NCBI GenBank assembly: GCA_902800395.1
Contig: CADCEC010000004.1
Coordinates: 300,443 to 364,442, forward strand
Source: an uncultured Bacteroidota bacterium
GTDB taxonomy: Bacteria; Bacteroidota; Bacteroidia; Bacteroidales; P3
Direction of reading: 5' to 3'
Length of the DNA stretch: 64,000 bases
A program made the position numbers and the translations under genes. The notes beneath the pieces are model-generated. The model saw nothing but the letters and a program-made list of their open reading frames with translations. It was not told the DNA's origin and ran no database searches. Of this stretch, positions 8,725 to 19,300 are shown piece after piece; position 1 is the stretch's first letter, and each line of letters begins with the position of its first letter.

Positions 8725-9586
8725 TGATTTTGTCGTTTAACAACTCTTTGATGAGGCCGTCGATGTCGGCATCGGCTCCTGTGAGGGTCTTGCTCTCCTT
8801 GGCCTGGAAGGCGATGCTCTGCACCTCTTTCACCTTGGTGGGCGAGCCGCTCATGCCGCACTGGTTGGGGTCGCCGTCCACGTCGGCCACGCTCCACTGC
8901 GTGAGGTTGAGGTAGGGGCGCTCGGCGCGGAGACCCTTGCGGCTGTCGTCCTCGGCCACCTCGAGCGGGCAGGCGGCGTACTTGTACTTCATCACCATCT
9001 TGGCGTTGGCGGGGCGGCATTCGGCGGCGCTGCCGTTGACGGTAACAACGAGGGGCAGCGGAGCCTCCACCACCTCTACGCCGCCGTCAATCATGCGACG
9101 GATGGTGGCTTTTCCGTCCTTAATACCAAGAATCTCTTCAGCGTAGGTCACCTGATTGAGGCCCAGCTTCTGAGCCACTTGGGGACCCACCTGAGCGGTG
9201 TCGCCGTCGATGGCCTGACGGCCACCAATGACGAGGTCCACGTCGCCAATCTTCTTGATGGCGGTGGCCAAAGCATAACTGGTAGCCAGCGTATCGGCAC
9301 CGGCAAACAGTCTGTCAGTCAGCAGCCAGCCGGTGTCGGCGCCGCGGTAGAGACCTTCGCGGATAATCTCGCCAGCACGCGGCGGACCCATGGTCAGCAA
9401 CCCCACGGTGGTGCCGGGGTTCTGTTCCTTGATGCGGAGCGCTTGCTCCAGGGCATTCAAATCTTCGGGATTAAAAATAGCGGGCAGCGCGGCACGGTTC
9501 ACCGTCCCCTCCGCTGTCATAGCATCCTTGCCAACATTCCTTGTATCAGGAACTTGTTTCGCAAGTACAACAATCTTCAAACTCAT
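8717..9586 (-). CDS. etfB: Electron transfer flavoprotein beta subunit
   Basis: 289 residues, slightly long for EtfB. Conserved features are the N-terminal KIVVLAKQVPDTRNVG, LEQALRIKE, LATSYALATAIKKIGDVDLVIGGRQAIDGDTAQVGP (read in segments) and LPLVVTVNGSAAECRPANAKM. It is the first gene of the operon, with a promoter at 9608-9616. The 8-base overlap with etfA implies coupled translation. Confidence 0.95.
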   Translation of the reverse strand: MSLKIVVLAKQVPDTRNVGKDAMTAEGTVNRAALPAIFNPEDLNALEQALRIKEQNPGTTVGLLTMGPPRAGEIIREGLYRGADTGWLLTDRLFAGADTLATSYALATAIKKIGDVDLVIGGRQAIDGDTAQVGPQVAQKLGLNQVTYAEEILGIKDGKATIRRMIDGGVEVVEAPLPLVVTVNGSAAECRPANAKMVMKYKYAACPLEVAEDDSRKGLRAERPYLNLTQWSVADVDGDPNQCGMSGSPTKVKEVQSIAFQAKESKTLTGADADIDGLIKELLNDKIIG

Positions 9587-9607
9587 AAATTAACATAATT
9601 TAAAAAT

Positions 9608-9616
9608 GCAAAGATA
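9608..9616 (-). promoter_or_regulatory. etfB operon promoter, -7 box (TATCTTTGC on the minus strand)
   Basis: GCAAAGATA on the plus strand reads TATCTTTGC on the minus strand, 22 bases before the etfB start. The ATTGAAA array at 9624-9658 occupies the region where the -33 element would lie. Confidence 0.75.
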
Positions 9617-9623
9617 CGAATAA

Positions 9624-9658
9624 ATTGAAAATTGAAAATTGAAAAATGAAAATTTAAC
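9624..9658. repeat. 7-nt phrase array (ATTGAAA x 5) upstream of etfB
   Basis: Units ATTGAAA, ATTGAAA, ATTGAAA, AATGAAA, ATTTAAC. The complementary phrase TTTTCAA forms the signal-peptide array at 44472. Confidence 0.92.
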
Positions 9659-9720
9659 AAAAAAATGACCCATTGAGTCTTTTCTTAACATATAGTAGCC
9701 TATATATACGATTGTTATAT

Positions 9721-9786
9721 GTTTGTTGTTCGTTTGTTAATCGAACAACAAACGAACAACAAACGAACAACAAACGAACAACAAAC
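9721..9786. repeat. 11-nt array (GAACAACAAAC x 4) with an 18-bp inverted repeat
   Basis: Four identical GAACAACAAAC units (9743-9786) follow an inverted copy (9721-9738). The arms 9721-9738 and 9747-9764 are perfectly complementary over 18 bp with an 8-base loop, so a strong AU-rich hairpin can form. It lies in the spacer upstream of etfB. Confidence 0.93.
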
Positions 9787-9835
9787 GAATAGATAACGTA
9801 CATCTATACTACTTGAATTTTTGAGCATAAAAAAA

Positions 9836-9858
9836 GAGCAGCCCACATGGAGCTGCTC
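9836..9858 (-). terminator. Rho-independent terminator of the OmpA-family gene
   Basis: On the minus strand GAGCAGC pairs with GCTGCTC over a 9-base loop and is followed directly by a run of T (A-run at 9829-9835 on plus). Confidence 0.9.
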
Positions 9859-9889
9859 TAATTCTTAGCGAAAATAGAGGCTTTCAGTC

Positions 9890-11359
9890 TTATTTTTTGA
9901 CGAATTCCACGCGGCGATTTTTGGCGCGGCCCTCGTCGGTGTTGTTGTCGGCGATGGGGGAATGGGAACCCTTACCCACAGCTGTGAGGCGAGACTTGTC
10001 GATGCCCTGATTCACAAGGGCGGCGACAATGGCCTCGGCGCGCTTCTGGGAGAGCGGGTCGTTGACCTTGTCGGAGCCGGTATTGTCGCAGTGGCCTTGG
10101 ACTTCGAATTTAATGTCCTTTTTTTCATTCATCAGCTTGGCGATGCGGTTGATTTCCACCATGGATTCGGGCTTGAGGTCAGCTTTTCCGGTCTCGAAAG
10201 TGATGGCGTAGGTTACAATCTTGCCGTCGGAGGTCAGGCGGTCGTACAGCGGCACAGCGCCTTTGGCGAGGCGGACGTTGGAGATGCCCGAATATTTATA
10301 GGTGCCGTTATGCCGGAACCAGAAGCAGCGGGGCGCCAGGGCGACGGGGATGTTGATGACCCGCATGCCGTTGATGTAGCCCTTGAAGGCCCGCTGGTTG
10401 AAGGAGAAGGCGAAGTGGTTCCACTCGCCGGGCTTCAGGGGGTTGTCCTTGTTGTTGTAATCAGAATAAGCGTCATTCAGGCCCAGTTGTTTCTCTCCCG
10501 TCGTGGACGACTCCTTGTCTGGCTTGGTCATCGACCAGTACAGGGTGGAAGAACCGTCGCTGCGCCAGTTGAAGGTGATTTCTCCGCACTCACCGCTGTT
10601 CCAGTCGATTTTCTCCTCGTTGGCAAAGGTGAGGTGGAGGTCGTTGGTCTGGCTGTCATCGTATTCTGCTTCCACTTCATTGAGATAGAAGTCGAATTCC
10701 AGCGTGAAGACCTCCGGCAGGAAGGCGCGTTTTTCCTTCATCAGCGGGATCACCACTCCGTAGCCGTCATCGGTGAAGGCCAGGACCTTGCGGCCGGCTA
10801 AGGAGCCCACCTCGGCATAGCCTTCCATCAGGTCCCAGCGCGAGGGGAACTCGCCCAGCTTCTCGCTGGCGAAGTCGTCCTCGAAGAAGATTTCGTCGCC
10901 GGGGACGAAGTCGCTCTTGGCGTAGGCACTCTCCACCTGCTTCTTGGCTTTGGGCTTGGCAGCCGTTCCTGTGCCGGGTTTCTTGGCGCCGCATTCTTCG
11001 CAGAACTTGCCGCTGTTACCTTCCTTGCCACATTCGGGGCAGGTCCAGCCGGCATTCTGACCGGGCTTTTTGGCACCGCATTCTTCGCAGAACTTGCCGC
11101 TGTTGCCCTCCTTGCCACATTCGGGGCAGGTCCAGCCGGTGGCGGTCTTTTCTTCGGTCTCCTGCTCCGTCGTTTCGTTTTCCTCCTGCTCTTTTAGGTT
11201 GCCATCGAGCATGTCGTTCACTTTTTTCTCGACCTTGTTTTCGATATTCTGCTCGGCAGTTTCCTTGGCTTTCTGGCCGAGACGCTCGAGAAAGCTCTGT
11301 GCGCTGGCGATGTTGCCGGCAAGCATCAGGGAGGATACAATCAGTACAAATCTTTTCAT
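9890..11359 (-). CDS. OmpA-family protein with two tandem zinc ribbons
   Basis: 489 residues. A signal peptide (residues 1-20, ending SAQS) is followed by a Lys/Glu-rich coiled region (20-72). Two nearly identical zinc ribbons come next (about 73-130), each CPECGKEGNSGKFCEECG, i.e. CxxC-x9-CxxC. A basic linker leads to a beta-rich central domain (about 150-375) resembling a LamG/concanavalin sandwich. The OmpA peptidoglycan-binding domain is at the C-terminus (about 385-489: GHCDNTGSDKVNDPLSQKRA, GKGSHSPIADN, AKNRRVEF). The ribbons come from an 87-bp tandem duplication with few differences. Probable location is the periplasm or outer membrane; function unknown. Confidence 0.85.
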   Translation of the reverse strand: MKRFVLIVSSLMLAGNIASAQSFLERLGQKAKETAEQNIENKVEKKVNDMLDGNLKEQEENETTEQETEEKTATGWTCPECGKEGNSGKFCEECGAKKPGQNAGWTCPECGKEGNSGKFCEECGAKKPGTGTAAKPKAKKQVESAYAKSDFVPGDEIFFEDDFASEKLGEFPSRWDLMEGYAEVGSLAGRKVLAFTDDGYGVVIPLMKEKRAFLPEVFTLEFDFYLNEVEAEYDDSQTNDLHLTFANEEKIDWNSGECGEITFNWRSDGSSTLYWSMTKPDKESSTTGEKQLGLNDAYSDYNNKDNPLKPGEWNHFAFSFNQRAFKGYINGMRVINIPVALAPRCFWFRHNGTYKYSGISNVRLAKGAVPLYDRLTSDGKIVTYAITFETGKADLKPESMVEINRIAKLMNEKKDIKFEVQGHCDNTGSDKVNDPLSQKRAEAIVAALVNQGIDKSRLTAVGKGSHSPIADNNTDEGRAKNRRVEFVKK

Positions 11360-11379
11360 TGTTTTTGATTTTTTGATTT

Positions 11380-12468
11380 CTATTCAGTTTTTTCGGTTCG
11401 CAGCAGTTGATAGTTGTCGTCAAAGACATCCACCATGCCGTCTTTGCGGCTCATTTTGAAGATTCCGTTTGCATCATCGTAGAGGCCTGTGTAGGTGGGC
11501 TTCACTTTCTCGATGCCGTCTTCTCCGACAATGCCTATCAGTTTTCCATCCTTCGAGACCAGCCAGCCGAAGCCGAACTTATTGTCGACCATGGTATAGA
11601 CGAAGGGGGAGAGCGTTTTCCCGTCGTAGTCCACGAAGCCGAATTTCCCGTTTTTGTTGAAACAGGCAGAATGCTTTCCATAGCCGCGGCTGTCGTAGAA
11701 GTCGTAGATGAATGGGATGCGCACACGGCCGTCGTAGCCTCTGGCTCCGGCGCGGATGCTGCCGTTCTTTTCCTTTCCCTCTAGGAAAATGATATCCTCG
11801 TCGGGATAATAAGCTCGGATTCTGTAATACTTTGCTTCCAGAATGGTCTTTCCTTCCAAACTTATTACTCCCCATGTGTAGTCCGCTTGCTCGCTCAGAT
11901 TCCTGACAAGGTCCTGTGCGTCGGGGAGCGGTCCGTAGATGGGGGCTTCCGTCACGGCATAGAGGCCGTTGCCGATGTCTTGGTATTGGGAGTAGGCCTT
12001 GTGGTTGATGGCCAGCTTCTTGAGGTCGCGAAGGATTGCCGCTGGGTTGACGGAGAAAGAGGTGACCGTAGGGTTTCCCATTTTGTTATACTCAGCCATT
12101 TGGCTTTCCGCCTCACGGAGTTGTGCACGCAGTTCGCCCGCAAGTTCGGGGTGCTCCTTAATCATCTTCTCCACTTCGGCCTTTATCTTTGCAAATTCGC
12201 TGTTCCCATCAGAGAGACCCCGGTTCAGCCTCATTTGGCCATACTCTTCGGCAAAGGTCTTAAGGCGGAGGTAGAGGGGGTCGTTCTCGTCGATGGCATC
12301 CTCGGGCATGAGCAGATATTGCTGAAGGACGTGAGTGGGATGATTGTCCGACGATTTGGAAAATTCCTCTGACGCCGCATATTGCAGGTCTGTGATGTTC
12401 ATCCATTCTTGCGCCGCCGCCGTCAGTGTGAATCCCAGTACAATGAGACAAATAGCCAGTTTTTTCAT
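11380..12468 (-). CDS. Secreted WG-repeat-like protein
   Basis: 362 residues with a clear signal peptide (MKKLAICLIVLGFTLTAAAQ, residues 1-20). The C-terminal 170 residues contain WG/beta-hairpin-like units such as NKNGKFGFVDYDGKTLSPF and SKDGKLIGIVGEDGIEKVKP. The N-terminal half is helical and charged. Function is unknown. It lies 20 bases upstream of the OmpA gene, on the same strand, and is probably co-transcribed with it. Confidence 0.7.
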   Translation of the reverse strand: MKKLAICLIVLGFTLTAAAQEWMNITDLQYAASEEFSKSSDNHPTHVLQQYLLMPEDAIDENDPLYLRLKTFAEEYGQMRLNRGLSDGNSEFAKIKAEVEKMIKEHPELAGELRAQLREAESQMAEYNKMGNPTVTSFSVNPAAILRDLKKLAINHKAYSQYQDIGNGLYAVTEAPIYGPLPDAQDLVRNLSEQADYTWGVISLEGKTILEAKYYRIRAYYPDEDIIFLEGKEKNGSIRAGARGYDGRVRIPFIYDFYDSRGYGKHSACFNKNGKFGFVDYDGKTLSPFVYTMVDNKFGFGWLVSKDGKLIGIVGEDGIEKVKPTYTGLYDDANGIFKMSRKDGMVDVFDDNYQLLRTEKTE

Positions 12469-12499
12469 GGTGGCAAAATATGGTTGCTATTATGGTATG

Positions 12500-13252
12500 T
12501 CAATCAATGAGGTCTTCTTTCACCAAGGTGATGATATTAGTTGTCAGGCTGGTGTAAGGTTGATTATTGATGACGGCACTGCAGGAAGCTGTATAGTGCG
12601 ATCCGTTGTAGAGATAGGTGTCGGCCCAGTTGGCAGTAATGGTATTGTGTTCGGGAAGCGCACGCAGGTCGGCGATAAATTCTTCGAGGCTGGAGGCATG
12701 GGGATAGGGCGTCTCGTGCGGGCCGTCCCACTGCCCATTGTCCAGGTTACCCCACGTGATGTTGCCGCCGCAGTAGTATGTATCGCGCTCCCAGTCGGCC
12801 AGCACGCGGAGCTCGTCGTTGATGAAGTAGATGTCGTTTTCGATGCAGATGGCCTGACTGGAGGTGTTGAGGTGGTTTTCATGCATGACGACACCGCCGA
12901 CGAGGTTGTCAATCTCAGGAAAGTCGCAACGCAAATAGCAGGCGTAGTAGTCGCCCATGATGTTGCCCTTGATAAAGGCGCGCACATTCTCCGCATCTTC
13001 TGCGTCAAGTTCTTCAGGGTCGATCTCGGTGAAACCCATTGCCATCACGCGGTTGCAGGCTTCATCCCAGTCAGTGTTTATCAGCGAACGCATGAGGGTG
13101 TAACTCATGAAAGTAGAGTCTGTCTGGACGGTACCGCCGCCACCACCGCCGTTATTACCGCCACCACCGTTGTTGGTATTGTCTTTTTCGCCGCAGGCAA
13201 CCATCGCTGTCATCGCAAAGGCGATCATCAGTGCTGAAAAAACTTTTTTCAT
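12500..13252 (-). CDS. Uncharacterised lipoprotein with Gly/Asn linker
   Basis: 250 residues. The signal peptide ends in a lipobox (AMVAC, Cys at about residue 20), then a flexible GEKDNTNNGGGGNNGGGG linker. The remaining 200 residues are a globular domain I do not recognise; it has several Cys, Trp and Tyr residues (YYACYLRCDFPEIDN). It is expected to sit on the outer membrane or its surface. A -7 box at 13297-13305 gives it its own promoter. Confidence 0.7.
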   Translation of the reverse strand: MKKVFSALMIAFAMTAMVACGEKDNTNNGGGGNNGGGGGGTVQTDSTFMSYTLMRSLINTDWDEACNRVMAMGFTEIDPEELDAEDAENVRAFIKGNIMGDYYACYLRCDFPEIDNLVGGVVMHENHLNTSSQAICIENDIYFINDELRVLADWERDTYYCGGNITWGNLDNGQWDGPHETPYPHASSLEEFIADLRALPEHNTITANWADTYLYNGSHYTASCSAVINNQPYTSLTTNIITLVKEDLID

Positions 13253-13296
13253 TGTGTTTGAGATTTGAAGTTATTAAACCGAATTAATTTTAAATT

Positions 13297-13305
13297 GCAA
13301 AGATA
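13297..13305 (-). promoter_or_regulatory. -7 box for the 12500-13252 lipoprotein
   Basis: GCAAAGATA (minus-strand TATCTTTGC), 45 bases before the start codon, in the divergent spacer shared with the glucan synthase promoter. Confidence 0.75.
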
Positions 13306-13364
13306 CAAATTGTTTTTGAACTGACCAAAAAAATCTTTTTTTTTACTTTATCGAACTTTTTTTG

Positions 13365-13372
13365 TATCTTTG
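13365..13372 (+). promoter_or_regulatory. -7 box for the glucan synthase gene
   Basis: TATCTTTG followed by C, 28 bases before the ATG at 13400. It shows that the earlier in-frame TTG (13370) cannot be the start, because it lies inside the promoter. Confidence 0.78.
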
Positions 13373-13399
13373 CACTTTGCTTTATTATATATTGCGTGT

Positions 13400-16300
13400 A
13401 TGAAGAATATTTATAAAGAGTTCAAAAACAGTGTAAAGGAGATTACACGGTATTATATGCTGCTGGTGGAGGAGACACGAAATCAGCGACTGGTGGGTAG
13501 CACCAACGAGTGGGTGCTCGATAATTACTACATGATTAGTGAGCAGGAGAAGGTGCTGAAGGAGGAGTTGAAGGGAGTGGAAAGTGGAAAGTGGAAAGTG
13601 GGAAGCAAGAGGGTGGATGTGTTGTGGAAGCTGCTGGAGGGCTACCTGCGGAAGTGCCACCACCAGGTGGACAAGACTTTATTCTTCCGCTACCTGAGCC
13701 AGGTGCAGGTGAAGGGCAAGGACTATCTGAGCTACCCCGAGGTGTGTGCGCTGCTGCCGCTGACGAAGGCCATCCTCATCAAAGAGTTGGCGGACCTGTG
13801 TCGTCAGCTGGAGGCTGAGAAGAGTTACCACTATGTGCCGACGGACCGCGGACAGGCGGACATGGAGCAGTTGGACAAGGCTGCGCAGGAGAACTTGCAG
13901 ATGATGAATATCTTCAACTCGCTGAAGAAAATGACACGTCTGCCGCTGTCGGAGCTTATCGATGCGGTGAGTTTCTCGGAGCGTATGCTGAAGGGCGAGA
14001 AGGCCGGTATGTACGACGAGATGCAGGACAAGACGAAGGAGGACTACAGGGCGAAGGTGGTGCAGCTGTTGCGAAGTGGAAAGTGGAAAACGGAAAGTGG
14101 AAAGCGTCTGTCGGAGTATGAGTTTGTGAAGGAATTGGTGGCGAAGGCTGACGAAAAGGGAGAACATGTGGGGTGGCAGCTGTTTCCGCCGAAACGCTGG
14201 AAGGCCCGCGCACATAGTTATATCTGGATCGTTACGCTGGGAAGTCTGTTGCTGGCGGCATTGATAGGTTATGGGTTATGGGTTATGGGTTATGGAGATG
14301 GGCTTAATTGGCTGTGGGTAGTGCTGACTGTGTTGCTGTGGCTGCCAATGAGCCAGGTGATGATAGACCTCTTCAACTGGCTGCTGGGCAAGTTGCACAG
14401 GCCCATGGGAACGTTCAAGATGAAATTCAAGGACGGCATGATTCCCGAGGAGTATACCACGATGGTCATCATGCCCACCATATTGAAGAACCGTGCGAAG
14501 GTGGAAGAGCTGCTGGGGGTGCTGGAGGTATACTATCTCTCCAACATCAATCGTGGTAATGGGCGCGATGGTTTTAGTGGAACGAATGGGCAGAATTTGT
14601 ACTATACTCTCGTGGGCGATGCGGCATCGTACAAGGAGGCCGATGCACCGTGGGACGACGAGGTGGTGCAGGCCGGTTTGGAGAAAGTGAAGGAGTTGAA
14701 TGAGAAATACGGTGCTCATATTTTCAACTTCGTCTATCGCAAGCGTGCCTGGAGCGAAGGCGAGCAGACTTGGCTGGGATACGAGCGCAAGCGTGGCGCG
14801 ATACTGCACTTTAACGACTTGGTGTTGGGAAACACCACCGAGGAGGAGAAACAGGTGCGTTTCCGCTGCGAGACCATCAGCGAGTGGCAGAACCGGCCGC
14901 CGCAGTTTATCATCACGCTGGACACCGATACCGAGTTGGTACTCTATTCAGCGCAGAAGTTGATTGGCGCAATGGCGCATCCGCTGAACCGTGCACAACT
15001 GAGCCCCGATGGACGCCGCGTGGACCGCGGTTACGGCATCATGCAGCCGAGGGTGAATGTCGACGTGGAGGTGACTAATAAGAGCCGCTTTGCGCAGTTG
15101 TTTGCCGGCCTGGGTGGTCTGGATGTGTATACCACGGCCAGTTTCGAGCTTTATCAGGATATCTTCAACGAGGGCTCCTTCTGTGGCAAGGGCATCTACG
15201 ACCTAAAGGTGTTCCAGCAGGTACTGAAGGGCACCTTCCCGGAGAATCTCATACTGAGTCACGATCTCATTGAGGGTTGTCATATCCGTTGCGGTCTCAT
15301 CAACGATGTGGAACTCTTCGACGACAACCCGAGCAACTGGATTGACGACGCCAAGCGTCACCATCGCTGGACGCGCGGTGACTGGCAGATTATCCCGTGG
15401 CTGAAAAACAGGGTGAAGAATGAGAAGGGTGAGAGGGTGAAAAACCAGGTGAACACCATCGGCAAGTGGAAGATATTCGACAACCTGCGCCGCTCGATGC
15501 TGAGCCTTAGTCTGGTGGTTTTGATTTTGGTTGGTTATGGAATCTCCGCGTGGCAGAATTACGCAGTTCAGCAAGGAATCAGTGGGTCGTGGTTTGTGCT
15601 GGTGGCACTTGTCGCTGTGGCGAGCCCGATAGTGTTCTTCATCGTGGGACAGGTGACGAAGGTGCCTCGTTTTGGCAAGCGCTACCGCTACTACATGACG
15701 CTGATGCGTGGATTCAAGGTGATTATCTACCGTTCTTTGGTGCAGTTCGCGCTGCTCCCCAAGGAGGCGTGGATGTATACCGACGCTGCTGTCCGGGCCT
15801 GCTACCGCATGTGGTTTTCGCATAGAAACCTGCTGGCATGGATTACCAGCGACGAAGCCTCCAAGAGTACCAAGGGTACCTTGGGCGACTATTTGGGGAA
15901 ATTCTGGATTAACTATGTGGTGTCTGCTGTGGTGTTCTGTATGGCACTGCTGGGCCATGTGGGCATCGGCGCCTGGGGAGCTGCAGGATTCTGCATGGCG
16001 ACCTGGTGCAGTGCGCCCTTCCTGATGTACTGGCTGGGTAAGAAATTCCCACAGGACAAGAAGAACCTTAATGCGAAGGAGACCGACGAGGTGCGCCGTC
16101 TGGCGCAAAAGACCTGGAGTTTCTTCGACAAGCTGATAACCGAAGAGAACAACTGGCTTATTCCCGACAATTATCAATTGAATCGTGACAAGAAGACCGA
16201 CTACAAGACCTCACCGACGAATATCGGCTATTCGCTCACTGCGGTGGTGAGTGCTGCAGAACTGCAATTCATCAGCGAGAAGGAGGCAGTGAGCCGCATC

Positions 16301-19300
16301 TCACAGATTATTCACACTGTCGGTCGACTTGAGAAATGGAACGGTCACCTCTACAACTGGTACGACATCAGCACGCTGAAGGCACTACCTAACTTCTTTA
16401 TTTCCACTTGCGACTCGGGCAACTTCGTGGCCTGTCTCTATGTGGTGAAAGGTTTCCTGTCCGACTTGTCCGACCCATCCGACTTGTCCGACGCGCTGTT
16501 GGCGAAGGTGCAGAGGTTGATTGACCAGACCGACTTCCGGAAGCTGTACAATCCCGAGTTGGATGTGTTCAGTATCGGCTACGACACGACGAACTACACG
16601 CTGCTGCCGTATCACTACAACAACTTCGCCAGTGAGGCGCGTCTGACGAGCTTCCTGACCATCGCCCAGGGTGACGCTCCCTACAAGCACTGGTTCTGTC
16701 TCGACAAGACGCTGGTGCAGTATGAGGGTTACAAAGGCGTGGCTTCATGGTATGGTACCCTGTTCGAGTATTTCATGCCGCTCATCTTCCTGCCGACCTA
16801 CAAGCATACGCTGATGGACGAGACCTACAGCTTTGCCATCCGTGCCCAGAAGTCATTTTTCCCGTCGCCGTGGGGCATCTCGGAGACGGCCTACAACGAA
16901 CTCGATGACGCCCAGAACTACAAATACCATGCTTTCGGTGTTCCCTATCTGAAGTTCCAAAACACTACGCCCGACCGCATCGTGGTGTCGCCCTACAGCT
17001 CGCTGATGACCATCGGTATCGACGACCGTGCGGTGTATGAGAACATGCAGAAGTTCAAAGCCCTCGAAATGTACGACGACTTCGGATTCTACGAGAGTTA
17101 TGACGAAGAGGATCATGTGCCCGTGAAGGCGCACTACGCCCACCATCAGGGTATGATTCTGGCCTCGCTGGCCAATTATCTCTGCGACCACTGCCTGCAG
17201 CGCTACTTTATGCAGGAGCCTGCTATGCGTTCCATGGAAACCTTGCTGAAGGAGAAGGCGCAAGTGAGGCCTTATATTGACCTCAAGGTAACGCAGTACA
17301 AGCGCTACCGCTATTCGAAGGTACAGACGGAGAGTGATGCTCGTGACTTCGATACCATTGCCAATGTGCCCGAGTTGGGCATCATCAGCAATGGCCAGTA
17401 CACAGTGCTGATGAACGACCGCGGCAGTGGCTTCTCGCGCTACCGTAACATCATGCTGGGCCGTTACCGTAAGATCTCCGCCGACCACTACGGCACATAC
17501 GTCTATATCCGTGATATTCGGAAGGACCACCTTTGGTGCAACACCTATGCGCCGCTGGATGTGATGCCGGAAGGCTATCATGTGAGCTTTGCGAGCGATA
17601 AGATGACCTTCCTGCGTATCGACGACGGCATCGAAACGAAGACCGAAGTGACTGTCCTCAAGGACCGCAGTGCTGAGATACGCCGCTTGACCTTCACCAA
17701 CAACAACAGCGAGGATGTCGACCTTGAGTTGACAACCTATGGCGAAGTGGTGCTTGCACCGATAGAGGAAGATGTGAACCATCGTGTCTTCAACGGCATG
17801 AAGATTACCTCCGAGTTCGACAAAGAACACGAAACCCTCGTCTTCAGCCGTCCGGGAAACTACGGCACACGCAACTATATGATTCATAAACTCTGGCTCT
17901 CCGACCCGTCCGACAAGTCCGATGTTGTGGAATATGAAACCTCCAGAGTGAAGTTTATCGGACGCGGCAATAGCCTCCGTCATGCCGACATCATCGACAA
18001 CCGCCGTACGCTGACGGCTACCGTGGGTACCACCCTCGATCCTGTTATGAGTATGCGCCGCCGTGTGCATGTGGCTGCTGGCAAGAGCGTGGAAGCCTAT
18101 GTCCTCACGGGCTTTGCAAAAGAGAAAGACCATTTGCTGCAACTCACAGAGCAGTATCAGAGCGGAGTGGATGTGGAGCATGCCTTCAAGACCGCTTCGG
18201 TGTTCAACAATATGCGCACCAGCATGTCGCTCCTCAAAGGCAGCCAGATGCGTCTCTACGGTAGCATCTCGAAGTATATGGCGCAGACTGCCACCCTCGG
18301 CAACGACCGTCAGGCCCTCTTGACGAGGAATACGTTGTCTCAGAGCGGCCTCTGGCGCTTTGGCATCAGTGGCGATTTGGCCATTCTCCTCATGGAGATA
18401 GACAGTATGGAGCGCAGCGGCTTCGCCAAAGAGATGCTGCGGGCTTTCGAGTACTACAAGGTTCACGGCATGCGTCTCGACCTCGTCTTCATCAACGATG
18501 CGCCACTTCATGAGCGCGAAGGCCTTTCTCACTTCATCCGCAATATGGCCAACACCGAGCACCTATGGGCAGAGCACAGCGATGCCGGCAAGGTGTATGT
18601 GCTCGACGGAAGCGATGTCACAGAAGCCGAGCGCATCTTGCTGCGCACCGTGGCGCGTCTCACCTTCAACACCGCCGACGGTATCACCGTTGAAGAGCAG
18701 CTCCGCCGGCTCGAAATCGCCAACCAGCACTATCAGGACAAGGTGGAATACCCAGTCCTCAAGCCCAATAGGGAATTCCGTGTCTGGAGCAACCTCGAGT
18801 TCTATAACCAGTATGGTGGCTTCGACCGCGAAGGGCGCGACTATGTGGTGACCAATACCAATACGCCGATGCCTTGGATCAACGTGCTGTCCAATGAACA
18901 GCATTTCGGATGTATCGTCAGCTCCACAATGGCAGGCTTTACCTTTGCCCACAATGCACAGCAGTTCAAGCTTACAGGCTGGAGCAACGACATAGTGCGC
19001 GACAATCCCGCCGAGATGCTCTTGATAAACAAGCAGCAGTTTGTCCCCGCTACCGCCCGTCACGGGCAAGGATGGTCGGCTTTCGATGCCGAATACGACG
19101 ACATGAAGGTCGCTGTCCGCGTCTTCGTGGCCTGCGACAAGCCTGAGAAATACTATCAAATCAGGGTGAACAACAAAAAGGATGTGCCGATGGAGGTGCA
19201 GCTCGACATGGTTTACAAACTCGTTCTCGGCATGAGCGAGGAGCAGACGGCACGCTACCTTTACTCCGAGTGGGACGAGGCCTCCAATACACTCTCTGTC

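Larger units (their letters stand above)
9587..9889. other. 303-base spacer between etfB and the OmpA gene
   Basis: It holds, in order, the etfB promoter (9608-9616), a 7-nt array (9624-9658), an unassigned AT-rich stretch (9659-9720), an 18-bp inverted repeat merged with an 11-nt array (9721-9786) and the OmpA-gene terminator (9836-9858). No convincing small gene was seen. Confidence 0.7.

Noticed and set aside
13370-13399. TTG start for the glucan synthase at 13370
   Set aside because: It overlaps the TATCTTTG promoter box; the ATG at 13400 begins MKNIYKEFK with a normal leader.
16853-18562. 569-residue minus-strand frame inside the glucan synthase gene
   Set aside because: Shadow of a GC-rich coding strand. 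The plus-strand frame has continuous conserved motifs.
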